Source of the DNA: Acidimicrobiia bacterium
Lineage (GTDB): Bacteria; Actinomycetota; Acidimicrobiia; Spongiisociales; ZC4RG35
DNA length: 38,205 bases
NCBI GenBank assembly: GCA_009377735.1
Contig: WHTL01000001.1
Location: forward strand, 1-38,205
Direction: 5' to 3'
The notes beneath the pieces are model-generated. The model worked only from the letters and a program-made list of their open reading frames with translations, made no database searches and was not told the DNA's origin. Positions 16,627 to 24,186 of this stretch are shown one piece after another (position 1 is the first letter of the stretch; every line of letters begins with the position of its first letter). Both the position numbers and the translations under genes were made by a program.

Positions 16627-17267
16627 CCCGATCGATCCCTCACGTCATCCCAAGTCGCCAAGACCTCGATGACCGAGTCGAGATGCTCACCCATCGCTCT
16701 GGCTGCCGCGTCCTCATCTCCCTTCACGACGGCGTCGACAATGGCAGCGTGCTGATCCAGCGAGTCCGCCTGACGACCGGGGACCGCGGCCAGCCGGAAC
16801 TGGTTCTGCACACCACGATTTCTCAGGTTCCGAACCAGCTCGGAAGCCACGCTGTGCCTGCTCATCGACATAAGCTGCTGGTGTAGATGACGGTTTAGGG
16901 TGGCGTACGAGGAGGCGTCTCCGAGTGCTACCGCACCTTGCATGTCTAGGAGAATTCGCTCCAACTCGACAAACTCTTCTTCGGTCCCACGACGCGCCGC
17001 GGCTGTGGCGATCAGCCCTTCAAGGGCGCGACGGGCCTCGGTTATCTCGATGGCTTCCGAGACGGGAATACGACGCACCACCGCACCCCTGTTGGCCCTC
17101 CGGTCGACCAGGACCTCGGTCTCGAGTTGTACCAGCGCCGCACGAATGGCGGCTCGACCACATTGGTAACGCTCAGAGAGCTCTACCTCGATAAGACGCT
17201 CCCCGGGGGAGAAGACACCGTCGAGAATTTCGTGGCGGAGTCGATCCACCACCTGGTCGGTTGGCAT
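16623..17267 (-). CDS. GntR-family (FCD) transcriptional regulator
   Basis: A 214-residue cytoplasmic DNA-binding regulator. The winged helix occupies about residues 3-70 (VVDRLRHEILDGVFSPGERLIEVELSERYQCGRAAIRAALVQL), and an FCD ligand-binding domain covers about 75-205, with the helix pattern LNRHLHQQL and DQHAAIVDAV. It heads the operon with ligJ and the aldolase gene and is divergent from the extradiol dioxygenase gene. A palindrome of the TTGTGGACAT type lies 25-43 bp before its start, matching the sites before the tautomerase gene. It probably senses an aromatic ring-cleavage product or organic acid and represses both promoters; this is inference. Confidence 0.9.
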   Translation of the reverse strand: MPTDQVVDRLRHEILDGVFSPGERLIEVELSERYQCGRAAIRAALVQLETEVLVDRRANRGAVVRRIPVSEAIEITEARRALEGLIATAAARRGTEEEFVELERILLDMQGAVALGDASSYATLNRHLHQQLMSMSRHSVASELVRNLRNRGVQNQFRLAAVPGRQADSLDQHAAIVDAVVKGDEDAAARAMGEHLDSVIEVLATWDDVRDRSG

Positions 17268-17291
17268 CTCACGAGCTTACCCCAAAGATCA

Positions 17292-17322
17292 TCCACAATA
17301 TTGTGGACATGATTGCTGACAA
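17292..17322. promoter_or_regulatory. Putative GntR-FCD operator between gntR and dioxygenase genes
   Basis: TCCACAATATTGTGGA (17292-17307) is a perfect 16-bp palindrome. TTGTGGACAT (17301-17310) matches, on the other strand, the ATGTCGACAA and TTGTCCACAA sites at 13814-13835. TTGCTGACAA (17313-17322) is a weaker third match. The site lies in the 84-bp divergent gap and could control both directions. Confidence 0.5.
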
Positions 17323-17351
17323 CCTTTACGCTGCCGTCAAGAGGAGGATCG

Positions 17352-18311
17352 ATGGGTGACAACGCAAGAGGAAGAGAGATTGCCCACGTTGGCTCGGTCG
17401 AGCTGTTCACTCCGATCCTCGAGGATACACTCGCCTTCTTTGTCGATCTGATGGGGATGGAGCCGGTGGCAGAGCAGGGCGACTCCGTATACGTCCACGC
17501 CTGGGACGACTACGAACTGTTTACCCTCAAACTCACCGCCCGGGAAAAGGCGGGTGTGGGACGGACATACCTTCGGGCATCCAGCCAGGACGCCCTGGAG
17601 AACACCGTTACCCGACTCAACGACATGGGTGTCTCGGGGGAGTGGGTCTCCGACGAGGTAGGGCTGGGCCAGATCTATCTCACCACCGACCCCGACGGTC
17701 ACACGATCGGCTTGTACTGGGAGACGGAGTGGTTTGATGCCCCACCAGAGTTGAAGCCGAGTTTGAAGAATCAGGCGGCGCGTTTTCCAGGGAGGGGCGC
17801 CAACATCCGTCGTCTCGACCATGTCAACTATCTGGCCGCCGATATACCCGGGATGGGGCCGTTCGTCGGTTCTGGTCTGGGTGGGATGAAGACTGAGGAA
17901 ATCCTCGGTCCGGAGGGACCGCCGGCAGCCACCTGGTGGACCTTCAGTGACAAGACATATGACGTCGTCTACAGCGCCGACTGGACGGGGAGCAACGGGC
18001 GGCTACATCACATCGCGCTGGCGGCCGACACCAGGGATGACATCCTGCGCGCCGCCGACGTGTGCCTCGAGAACGACATCCACATCGAGACGGGGCCGCA
18101 CAAGCATGCCATCCAACAGACCTTCTTTCTCTATGTTTGGGAGCCGGGAGGCAATCGGGTCGAGTTGTGCAACGCCGGGGCCAGGATGATGCTCGCCCCC
18201 GATTGGAGGACGATCTCCTGGACCCCCGAGGAGCGGGCCAAAGGTCAGGCCTGGGGTCTCCAGACCATCGAGACATTCCATACCCACGGGACCCCACCGG
18301 TCGATGTGTGA
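17352..18311 (+). CDS. Extradiol ring-cleavage dioxygenase, VOC (type I) family
   Basis: A 319-residue two-domain VOC protein of the catechol 2,3-dioxygenase type. An N-terminal non-catalytic domain (about 8-130) is followed by a catalytic domain with the 2-His-1-carboxylate iron site: His157 (RLDHVNY), His219/220 (RLHHIAL) and Glu271 (NRVELCN), with Tyr261 (FFLYVWEPGGN) near the active site. The ATG at 17352 has an AGAGGAGG site 4-5 bp upstream; a longer frame from 17313 lacks one. It is divergent from the gntR-ligJ-aldolase operon across a shared operator region. That context suggests that its product feeds 4-oxalomesaconate metabolism, so gallate is a possible substrate. The family prediction alone would say catechol or a substituted catechol. 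Confidence 0.88.
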   Translation: MGDNARGREIAHVGSVELFTPILEDTLAFFVDLMGMEPVAEQGDSVYVHAWDDYELFTLKLTAREKAGVGRTYLRASSQDALENTVTRLNDMGVSGEWVSDEVGLGQIYLTTDPDGHTIGLYWETEWFDAPPELKPSLKNQAARFPGRGANIRRLDHVNYLAADIPGMGPFVGSGLGGMKTEEILGPEGPPAATWWTFSDKTYDVVYSADWTGSNGRLHHIALAADTRDDILRAADVCLENDIHIETGPHKHAIQQTFFLYVWEPGGNRVELCNAGARMMLAPDWRTISWTPEERAKGQAWGLQTIETFHTHGTPPVDV

Positions 18312-18336
18312 GCGTTAGTCGCGCGGTGGTCTCCTG

Positions 18337-18385
18337 AACCCTGGGTTCCAGACGTCGCTCAGCGACGCTCCCAGCCCAAAGTTCG
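18337..18385 (+). repeat. 49-bp dispersed repeat, copy 3
   Basis: It opens GAACCCTGGGTTC (perfect dyad), has the central palindrome CGTCGCTCAGCGACG (7-bp arms, one-base loop) and ends CCCAAAGTTCG. It lies in the 83-bp gap between the convergent dioxygenase and CoA-transferase genes, where it could act as a two-way terminator. Confidence 0.8.
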
Positions 18386-18394
18386 GGGTGAGGG

Positions 18395-19168
18395 TCAGCG
18401 GTGGGAGTGGGCGGCCGCGGTCTGCTCCTTGAGGTGGCGCAGGACCCCCAGTTCCTCTTCGGTGGGCTCAGGCGTCACCGCGACGTTGTCGCTCACCTGT
18501 AGGTCCCACCCCGTGCTCGCCAACACCTCCTGCACCTCGACGCCGGGATGGGTGGCGACCAGGGACATTTCCTTGGTGTCCGGGTCGGGCTCGAGCACCC
18601 CGAGGTCGGTGATGACCACCCGGGGTCCTGAGCCTCGGTGGCCCGCCCTTCCCTCGCCGTTACGGCCGAAGCCGACAGACGTGATGAAATCCACCTGTGG
18701 GACGAAGGTGCGTTTGGAGTGACGGAGCATCACGATCACTTCGCCGCAGGACGATGCAATCTCGGGGGCGCCACCAGCACCTGGGAGTCGCACCCTTGGA
18801 GTCCCATACGGGCCGATCACCGTGCTGTTTAGGTTGGCGAACCGGTCGATCTGGGCGGCGGACAGGAACCCGACGTCAACGCGACCGGCCTGCAGCCAAT
18901 AGGCGAAGATCTCCGGCACACTCACCACCAGATCCGCCTGGTCGGCCAGCTCGCCGTCACCGATGGAGAGGGGCAGGATCTCGGGCCGTGTCCCAATGGT
19001 GCCCGATTCGTAGATCAGTATCACGTTGGGGGCATGGGTGCGCCTGGCCAGATTGGCGGCCTGGCTGGGTAGTCCGATGCCGACGAAGCAGACCTGTCCA
19101 TCATGGAGCTGACGGGCCGCGGTCACCGACATCATCTCGTCCGACGTGTATCCCGCCTCGTCACCCAT
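18395..19168 (-). CDS. Family I CoA-transferase beta subunit, 3-oxoadipate context
   Basis: A 257-residue subunit whose IYESGTIG motif puts the expected catalytic Glu at residue 54, as in glutaconate CoA-transferase GctB. A QADLVVSVPEIFAYWLQAGRVDVGFLSAAQID block follows. With the alpha subunit it should move CoA between acyl groups, here probably from succinyl-CoA to 3-oxoadipate (the PcaIJ step). Its length is closer to GctB/IpdB-type subunits than to classical PcaJ of about 215 residues. The ATG at 19168 overlaps the alpha-subunit stop by 8 bp. The assignment to 3-oxoadipate rests on the adjacent pob-pca genes. Confidence 0.83.
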   Translation of the reverse strand: MGDEAGYTSDEMMSVTAARQLHDGQVCFVGIGLPSQAANLARRTHAPNVILIYESGTIGTRPEILPLSIGDGELADQADLVVSVPEIFAYWLQAGRVDVGFLSAAQIDRFANLNSTVIGPYGTPRVRLPGAGGAPEIASSCGEVIVMLRHSKRTFVPQVDFITSVGFGRNGEGRAGHRGSGPRVVITDLGVLEPDPDTKEMSLVATHPGVEVQEVLASTGWDLQVSDNVAVTPEPTEEELGVLRHLKEQTAAAHSHR

Positions 19169-20030
19169 CGAGCACCGTTGTGAATAGGGATCCGTCGTCG
19201 AGGGCGGCCAGATAACCCTCGAAGTCCGTGTCGAGGACGAATGACTTCATCCATTGGGTGAAACGATCACGGTCGCGGGATATGGCATCCCACTGTGTGT
19301 AAAATACGTTGTCGCGGTTTGAGAAACCCATCGAGTAGGACGGATGGGATCCCCGGGGGACACAGACGATCGCCGTCACCGTCCAGGAGGGGAGTACCAC
19401 ATGATTGGGGCCCTGCTGACCCAACTCGTCGACCACCTCCTCGACGGTGACGACCACCGTCTTGGAGGCCAAGGCCACCTCCTTCTGGACCCCGGAGATA
19501 CCCCACAGACCCACATTTCCCTGCCGATCGGCCTGCTGGGCATGGAGCAAAGCCACATCCGGCGTCAGGGCAGGCACCGCCGCCAAGTCCTCACCGGTGA
19601 AGGGACATACGATCGTGGTCATGTTGGTGTGCTCGGCGAGATCGGTGCCGTGGTACCCCCGGAGGATTCCGAAGGGAAGACCGGAAGCACCCGCGGCATA
19701 ACGGGTCGCCATCCCGGCGTGGCTGTGCTCCTCGAGATCGAGCCGATGGGGGTATCCGTTCTCCACGGCATCGCGGAGGCGGTGCAATGATCCGACCCCG
19801 GGATTGCCACCCCAGGAGAAGATCAGGCGGCTGGCACATCCCATCCCGATGACCTGGTCGTATATCACATCGGGTGTCATCCGGATCAGGGCCAGGTCCC
19901 GCTTCCGTTGCCGGATGACCTCATGACCGGCAGCAAAGGGAATGAGGTGGGTGAAGCCCTCCATCGCCACGGTGGAGCCGTCCGGCACCAGGTCCTCGAT
20001 GGCGGAGGGGAGGGTGGTGAACTCAGTCAA
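19161..20030 (-). CDS. Family I CoA-transferase alpha subunit, 3-oxoadipate context
   Basis: A 289-residue subunit with the family features DGSTVAMEGFTHLIPFAAGHEVIRQ near residue 20, GMGCASRLIFSWGGNPGVGSLHR near 63 and DVALLHAQQADRQGNVGLWG near 158. The TTG at 20030 was chosen because an AGGGAGGAGG site stands 6 bp before it; the longer frame from 20063 has none. Together with the beta subunit it forms a heteromeric transferase. It is divergent from pobA. A thiolase (PcaF) for the final step is not in the window. Confidence 0.83.
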   Translation of the reverse strand: MTEFTTLPSAIEDLVPDGSTVAMEGFTHLIPFAAGHEVIRQRKRDLALIRMTPDVIYDQVIGMGCASRLIFSWGGNPGVGSLHRLRDAVENGYPHRLDLEEHSHAGMATRYAAGASGLPFGILRGYHGTDLAEHTNMTTIVCPFTGEDLAAVPALTPDVALLHAQQADRQGNVGLWGISGVQKEVALASKTVVVTVEEVVDELGQQGPNHVVLPSWTVTAIVCVPRGSHPSYSMGFSNRDNVFYTQWDAISRDRDRFTQWMKSFVLDTDFEGYLAALDDGSLFTTVLDG

Positions 20031-20074
20031 GCACGACCTCCTCCCTATCCAACAACTCCACATAAGACCGCGAC

Positions 20075-20097
20075 GGCAGTGCCAACATTGGTGCCGC
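20075..20097. promoter_or_regulatory. Imperfect dyad in the pcaI-like/pobA divergent promoter region
   Basis: GGCAGTGCCAACATTGGTGCC contains GTGCCAA-CA-TTGGTGC, an imperfect inverted repeat (5 of 7 positions in each arm). It lies 15 bp before the pobA ATG in the 81-bp gap between the divergent CoA-transferase and pobA genes. It is a candidate operator. No regulator gene of the IclR or PcaQ type is in the window. Confidence 0.3.
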
Positions 20098-20111
20098 TAG
20101 CGTAGTGCGCC

Positions 20112-21329
20112 ATGGCGATCGGGAGCAGGGAGGTGACCAACCATACGAGTCAGCTGCCAACCCGCACTCAGGTGGCGATCATCGGAGGCGGTCCGGCAGG
20201 GACGCTTCTTTCCTATCTTCTCCATCTCGAGGGTGTCGCCAGTGTTGTCTTGGAGTTGCGATCCCGGGAGCACGTCCTCGGCCGGGTCCGGGCCGGTGTC
20301 ATCGAGTACGGGAGCGCCGGTGTTCTCCGTGCGGCCGGTCTGGGCGATCGAATGGATGGCGAGGGATTCGTACACGACGGGGTAAATCTCGCTTTCGCCA
20401 ACAAGTTGCTCCGAATCGACTTTGGCGGACTTGTCGGCAAGCACGTCGTCATTTACGGGCAGACACAGCTGCAGAAAGACCTCTACGACGCCATGGACAG
20501 AGAGGGGATCGCTCTGGTCGATGAAGCCGAGCAAATCGAAGTACACGACATCGAAACCACCACGCCCCGGGTGATCTTCGACAAGGACGGCGAATCCCAC
20601 TCCCTGAGCTGTGACTATGTCGTGGGGTGTGATGGGGCGCATGGAACGGCCCGTGAGTACATACCCAGCACGGTTAGCCAGACGTTCGAGCGACTTTATC
20701 CCTTCGTCTGGGTGGGTTTGCTCTCGGAAACGCCTCCGGTCAACGACGAGCTGATCTACGCCAACCACCTCGACGGCTTTGCTCTCTGCTCGATGCGGAA
20801 TGAGAACCTGAGCCGCTACTACGTCCAGGGCTCGGCGGAGGACACGCCCGAGGATTGGCCCGACGAGCGCTTCTGGGAGGCCCTGGAGAGACGTCTTCCC
20901 ACCGAAGCCGCGGATCGGCTGGTAACCGGTCCGTCGATCGAGAAGCTGGTCACTCCCCTCCGCAGCTGGGTGTCGGAACCGCTCTCCTATGGTCGTCTCT
21001 ACCTGGCGGGCGATGCCGCTCATGTCGTCCCACCCACGGGAGCCAAGGGACTGAATCTTGCTATCTCCGATGTGGTCTACCTCGCCTCCGCGTTGTCCGA
21101 TTTCTACACGACAGGTTCCACCACGGGGCTGGATGAATACTCGGCCACCGCCCTCTCCCGGGTTTGGAAGGCGGTGCGGTTCTCCTGGTGGTTGACTGCT
21201 TTGATGCATCGCTTCAGCGCCGAGGAGGACTTCGATCGACGGCTGCAGATGGCCGAACTCGATTACCTATTCTCGTCGGAGGCGGCGCAACGGGCCATGG
21301 CGGAGAACTACGTCGGTCTACTGTTGTGA
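20112..21329 (+). CDS. pobA: 4-hydroxybenzoate 3-monooxygenase
   Basis: A 405-residue FAD-dependent monooxygenase that turns 4-hydroxybenzoate into protocatechuate with NAD(P)H and O2. FAD motifs are VAIIGGGPAGTLL near residue 21, YVVGCDGAHGTAR near 171 and GRLYLAGDAAHVVPPTGAKGLNLAISD near 293. Family-like stretches are RVRAGVIEYGSAGVLRAAGLGDRM and YYVQGSAEDTPEDWPDERFWEAL. The length fits PobA (about 395). No ribosome binding site precedes the ATG at 20112; a GTG at 20133 with GGGAG upstream is a good alternative start. It leads the plus-strand operon that turns 4-hydroxybenzoate into 3-oxoadipate. Confidence 0.93.
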   Translation: MAIGSREVTNHTSQLPTRTQVAIIGGGPAGTLLSYLLHLEGVASVVLELRSREHVLGRVRAGVIEYGSAGVLRAAGLGDRMDGEGFVHDGVNLAFANKLLRIDFGGLVGKHVVIYGQTQLQKDLYDAMDREGIALVDEAEQIEVHDIETTTPRVIFDKDGESHSLSCDYVVGCDGAHGTAREYIPSTVSQTFERLYPFVWVGLLSETPPVNDELIYANHLDGFALCSMRNENLSRYYVQGSAEDTPEDWPDERFWEALERRLPTEAADRLVTGPSIEKLVTPLRSWVSEPLSYGRLYLAGDAAHVVPPTGAKGLNLAISDVVYLASALSDFYTTGSTTGLDEYSATALSRVWKAVRFSWWLTALMHRFSAEEDFDRRLQMAELDYLFSSEAAQRAMAENYVGLLL

Positions 21330-21351
21330 ACTCCCCGACACGGAGTAGAGG

Positions 21352-21729
21352 GTGACCGAGATGAGCAGGTATGAGAAGGGCATGTCGATGCGCCGTCAGG
21401 TCTTGGGTGACGATCACGTCGATCGGACCACTGCCGCCGCCAGCGATGTCGATCGTGACTTCCAGCGCTGGATAACCGAATCGGTGTGGGGTGGCCTCTG
21501 GAGCCGTCCCCAGATCGACCTTCGGGAGCGCAGCATGGTTACGATTGCGATTCTGGGCGCCCTGGGACATGAGGAGCTGGAACTGCATCTGCAAGCCGCC
21601 CACAACACCGGGTTGGACGCCGAGGACATCAGCGAGGTACTCCTCCATGTTGCCGCATATGCCGGGGCCCCCGCCGCCAACCGGGCATTCAAGACGATGA
21701 AGTCGATCTACGAGGAGGGCGGATCATGA
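21352..21729 (+). CDS. pcaC: 4-carboxymuconolactone decarboxylase
   Basis: A 125-residue protein of the CMD family that decarboxylates 4-carboxymuconolactone to 3-oxoadipate enol-lactone. Features are YEKGMSMRRQVLGDDHVDR near the N-terminus, WGGLWSRPQIDLRERSMVTIAILGALGHEELELHLQAAHNTGLDAEDISEVLLHVAAYAGAPAANRAF, the typical CMD core. The GTG at 21352 is used here; the ATG at 21361, 9 bp later, with GAGGGTG upstream, is an equally good start. Its stop overlaps the pcaH start (ATGA). Confidence 0.92.
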   Translation: MTEMSRYEKGMSMRRQVLGDDHVDRTTAAASDVDRDFQRWITESVWGGLWSRPQIDLRERSMVTIAILGALGHEELELHLQAAHNTGLDAEDISEVLLHVAAYAGAPAANRAFKTMKSIYEEGGS

Positions 21730-22451
21730 CCAATCCCCTGGTGCGGCACTATGGTCCCCGGGCCTATGCCGACCACCCGCCATTCAGCTACCCCGAGTAT
21801 CGCTCGACGGTGAAGCGAAGTCCCACCCAGGACCCGATCCCCATCGTCGCCACCCTGTCGGAGAGCACCGGGCCCGGTCCGGTCTGGTCGGAGATGGCCG
21901 AGGAGGATGCCGACCTCACCACCAATGCCGGAACGGGTGAGCCTGCGATAGGCGAGCGCATCATCGTTACCGGCCGGGTTCTCGACGAGAACGGCGGTGG
22001 TGTACCGGGGACACTCCTCGAGATCTGGCAGCCCAACGCCTGCGGCCGATATGTCCACTGGAGAGAGGTCGATTTCCCCGCACCACTCGATCCCAACTTC
22101 ATTGGGGTCGGCCAGTGTCGCACCGATGACAGCGGAACCTACCGCTTCACCACCATCAAACCCGGGCCCTACCCATGGGGAAACCACCCCAATGCGTGGC
22201 GACCGGCGCACATCCATTACTCGGTACTCGGCCCCTCCCTCGGAACCCGTCTCGTCACCCAGATGTACTTCGAAGGCGATCCCTTGCTCCCACTCGACCC
22301 GATCTACAACTCGCCGCCGCCGCACTCAAGGGTGCGGATGGTGGCCCGATACGACCACGAAGTCACCATCGAGAATTGGGCGCTGGGGTGGCGCTGGGAC
22401 ATCGTGCTCCGTGGGGAATTTGCCACGCCGGCGGATGAGGATCACCAGTGA
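21726..22451 (+). CDS. pcaH: Protocatechuate 3,4-dioxygenase beta subunit
   Basis: A 241-residue catalytic subunit of the intradiol dioxygenase that opens protocatechuate to 3-carboxy-cis,cis-muconate. The non-haem Fe(III) ligands are visible: Tyr109 (CGRYVHW), Tyr149 (GPYPWGN), His162 and His164 (RPAHIHYS), with the substrate-side Arg159. The N-terminal PcaH_N segment (YRSTVKRSPTQDPI) is present. It overlaps pcaC upstream and pcaG downstream by 4 bp each, so a fixed subunit ratio by coupled translation is expected. Confidence 0.95.
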   Translation: MTNPLVRHYGPRAYADHPPFSYPEYRSTVKRSPTQDPIPIVATLSESTGPGPVWSEMAEEDADLTTNAGTGEPAIGERIIVTGRVLDENGGGVPGTLLEIWQPNACGRYVHWREVDFPAPLDPNFIGVGQCRTDDSGTYRFTTIKPGPYPWGNHPNAWRPAHIHYSVLGPSLGTRLVTQMYFEGDPLLPLDPIYNSPPPHSRVRMVARYDHEVTIENWALGWRWDIVLRGEFATPADEDHQ

Positions 22452-23026
22452 GTGCCAGCTTCGGGCAAACCCCTTCTCAGACGGTGGGGCCCTACTACTC
22501 GATGCGTCTCGGGGGAGAGGGACAGAACGTCGTCACCAGCCCGGACGGAGAACCGATCATCATTACCGGGCGGGTATTCGACGGTGACCGAAATCCGATC
22601 GAGGACGCCCTGCTTGAGACTTGGCAGGCGAACCCGAACGGGAGGTACAACCATCCCGACGACACGAGGGAACTCGATCTCGACTCAGCCTTCACAGGAT
22701 TCGCCCGGGCCATGTCGAACTTTGAGACTGGGACCTACCACATCGAGACAGTGAAGCCTGGACCGGTTCCGGATATCGAAGACTCGTTTCAGGCGCCACA
22801 CATCTCGATGGTGATTCAGGGGAGGGGGATGCTCAACCCGTGCTACACCCGGATCTACTTCTCCGATGAGGAGGACGCCAACCGAGACGACCTCGTCTTG
22901 GCGGCGGTCCCGGCGTGGCGACGCGACACCCTCGTTGCCGAAGCTGTGGACGGCACCAACCCCCGGGAATACATTTTCGACGTGAGGTTCCAGGGCGACG
23001 ACGAGACGGTCTTCTTCGATTTCTAA
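22448..23026 (+). CDS. pcaG: Protocatechuate 3,4-dioxygenase alpha subunit
   Basis: A 192-residue partner subunit of PcaH. It opens SFGQTPSQTVGPYYSMRL, the alpha-subunit hallmark, followed by the intradiol fold (ALLETWQANPNGRYNHPDD near residue 56; TVKPGPVPDIEDSFQAPHISMVIQGRGML near 100). It lacks the full iron ligand set, as expected for alpha subunits. The start is GTG in a GTGA overlap with pcaH. Confidence 0.94.
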   Translation: MSASFGQTPSQTVGPYYSMRLGGEGQNVVTSPDGEPIIITGRVFDGDRNPIEDALLETWQANPNGRYNHPDDTRELDLDSAFTGFARAMSNFETGTYHIETVKPGPVPDIEDSFQAPHISMVIQGRGMLNPCYTRIYFSDEEDANRDDLVLAAVPAWRRDTLVAEAVDGTNPREYIFDVRFQGDDETVFFDF

Positions 23027-23049
23027 GTGCTAAACCCGGAAGGCACGAC

Positions 23050-24186
23050 ATGGTCCATCCTCTAGAAAACGGCTTCTCCACCCCGGCGATGGCTGAGGTG
23101 TTCTCAGCCCCGGAAACTGTCGCTGCCATCATCTCCTTCGAGGCTGAGCTTGCCTTGGCTCTGGTCGATGCCGGTCTGGCCCCGTCGGAGGAGGCGAGTG
23201 AGGTCGCCGCTGCCTGTCGGGAACCCGTGGACGACCCCGAGGGGATTCTCGCCTCGGTTTGGGATAGTGGAACCCCTCTGATCGCCCTAAGAGAGGTCGT
23301 CGCCACTCGCATCGACGAATCCGCCCTGAGGTGGTTCCACCATGGTGCCACCACTCAGGACGCCATAGACACCGGTCACATGATCCAGGCCAAGAAGGCC
23401 CTCGGGGTCCTCGATGAGTCGTTGACTCAGGTGACCCGAACACTGCGGGGGCTGGTCACCGAATACCGAGAGCAGCCCCAGATGGGGCGAACCTTCCTCC
23501 AGTACGCCCGACCCACCACCTTTGGGTTCAGGGCCGCCCAATGGCTCGATGCCGTTCTTACCAACATCGACGATCTCAGACACGAACGGGAGAATCTCAG
23601 GCTGCAGTTGGGGGGAAGTGTCGGCACCATGGCCTCATACGGATTGGCCGCCACCGAGGTGCTGCTGTCACTGGCTCGGCGTCTCGACCTGCAACCTCCC
23701 AACATCGCCTGGCACTCGGACCGTTCCTCCGTGCATGCCCTCGCCGAGGCCGTAGCCAGATCGGCGCAGACCATGGCGAAGATCGCCGGGGATATCGTCC
23801 TCCTCGCCCAAAGCGACGTCGCCGAGGTAAAGGTGCGCCCTGGGAGATCCTCCAGCATGCCGGAGAAGCGCAACCCGATCGACGCCATCCGGGCGCGGGC
23901 GGCGGCCGGGGCATGCCACGGCTTTGCGGCAATGCTCACCTCCGCCCCACCCCCCGAGCTGGACCGAGGAATCGGGGGTTGGCATCTCGAGGGGTTCGCC
24001 TTGCCTCGCGTGTTCACCTCCGCGGGGGCAGCCGTCGAGGCGATCGGGCTGTGTCTGGAGAGTCTCACCGTCAACACCACCAGGATGGCGGCGCCGGTCA
24101 CGGGCGAGGATCTGAAGACCTTGCAAGCCGTGGACCCCCGTCAGATCGACCGGGTTCTCACCCGATTCAACAAGACGGTGATGTGA
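23050..24186 (+). CDS. pcaB: 3-carboxy-cis,cis-muconate cycloisomerase
   Basis: A 378-residue member of the fumarase/aspartase superfamily that lactonises 3-carboxymuconate to 4-carboxymuconolactone. The superfamily signature appears as GRSSSMPEKRNPIDA near residue 268. WFHHGATTQDAIDTG near 97 and GRTFLQYARPTTFGFRAAQW near 148 are the other conserved regions. The ATG at 23050 with GGAAGG upstream is the start; the longer open frame overlaps pcaG and is not used. It is shorter than the ~450-residue proteobacterial enzymes, because it lacks a C-terminal extension. Confidence 0.93.
   Translation: MVHPLENGFSTPAMAEVFSAPETVAAIISFEAELALALVDAGLAPSEEASEVAAACREPVDDPEGILASVWDSGTPLIALREVVATRIDESALRWFHHGATTQDAIDTGHMIQAKKALGVLDESLTQVTRTLRGLVTEYREQPQMGRTFLQYARPTTFGFRAAQWLDAVLTNIDDLRHERENLRLQLGGSVGTMASYGLAATEVLLSLARRLDLQPPNIAWHSDRSSVHALAEAVARSAQTMAKIAGDIVLLAQSDVAEVKVRPGRSSSMPEKRNPIDAIRARAAAGACHGFAAMLTSAPPPELDRGIGGWHLEGFALPRVFTSAGAAVEAIGLCLESLTVNTTRMAAPVTGEDLKTLQAVDPRQIDRVLTRFNKTVM

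Noticed and set aside
23541..24182. Upstream part of the long pcaD frame as a fused extra domain
   Set aside because: It lies in another frame inside pcaB, with low-complexity Arg/Gly content; the GTGA overlap at 24183 gives a normal-length enol-lactonase.
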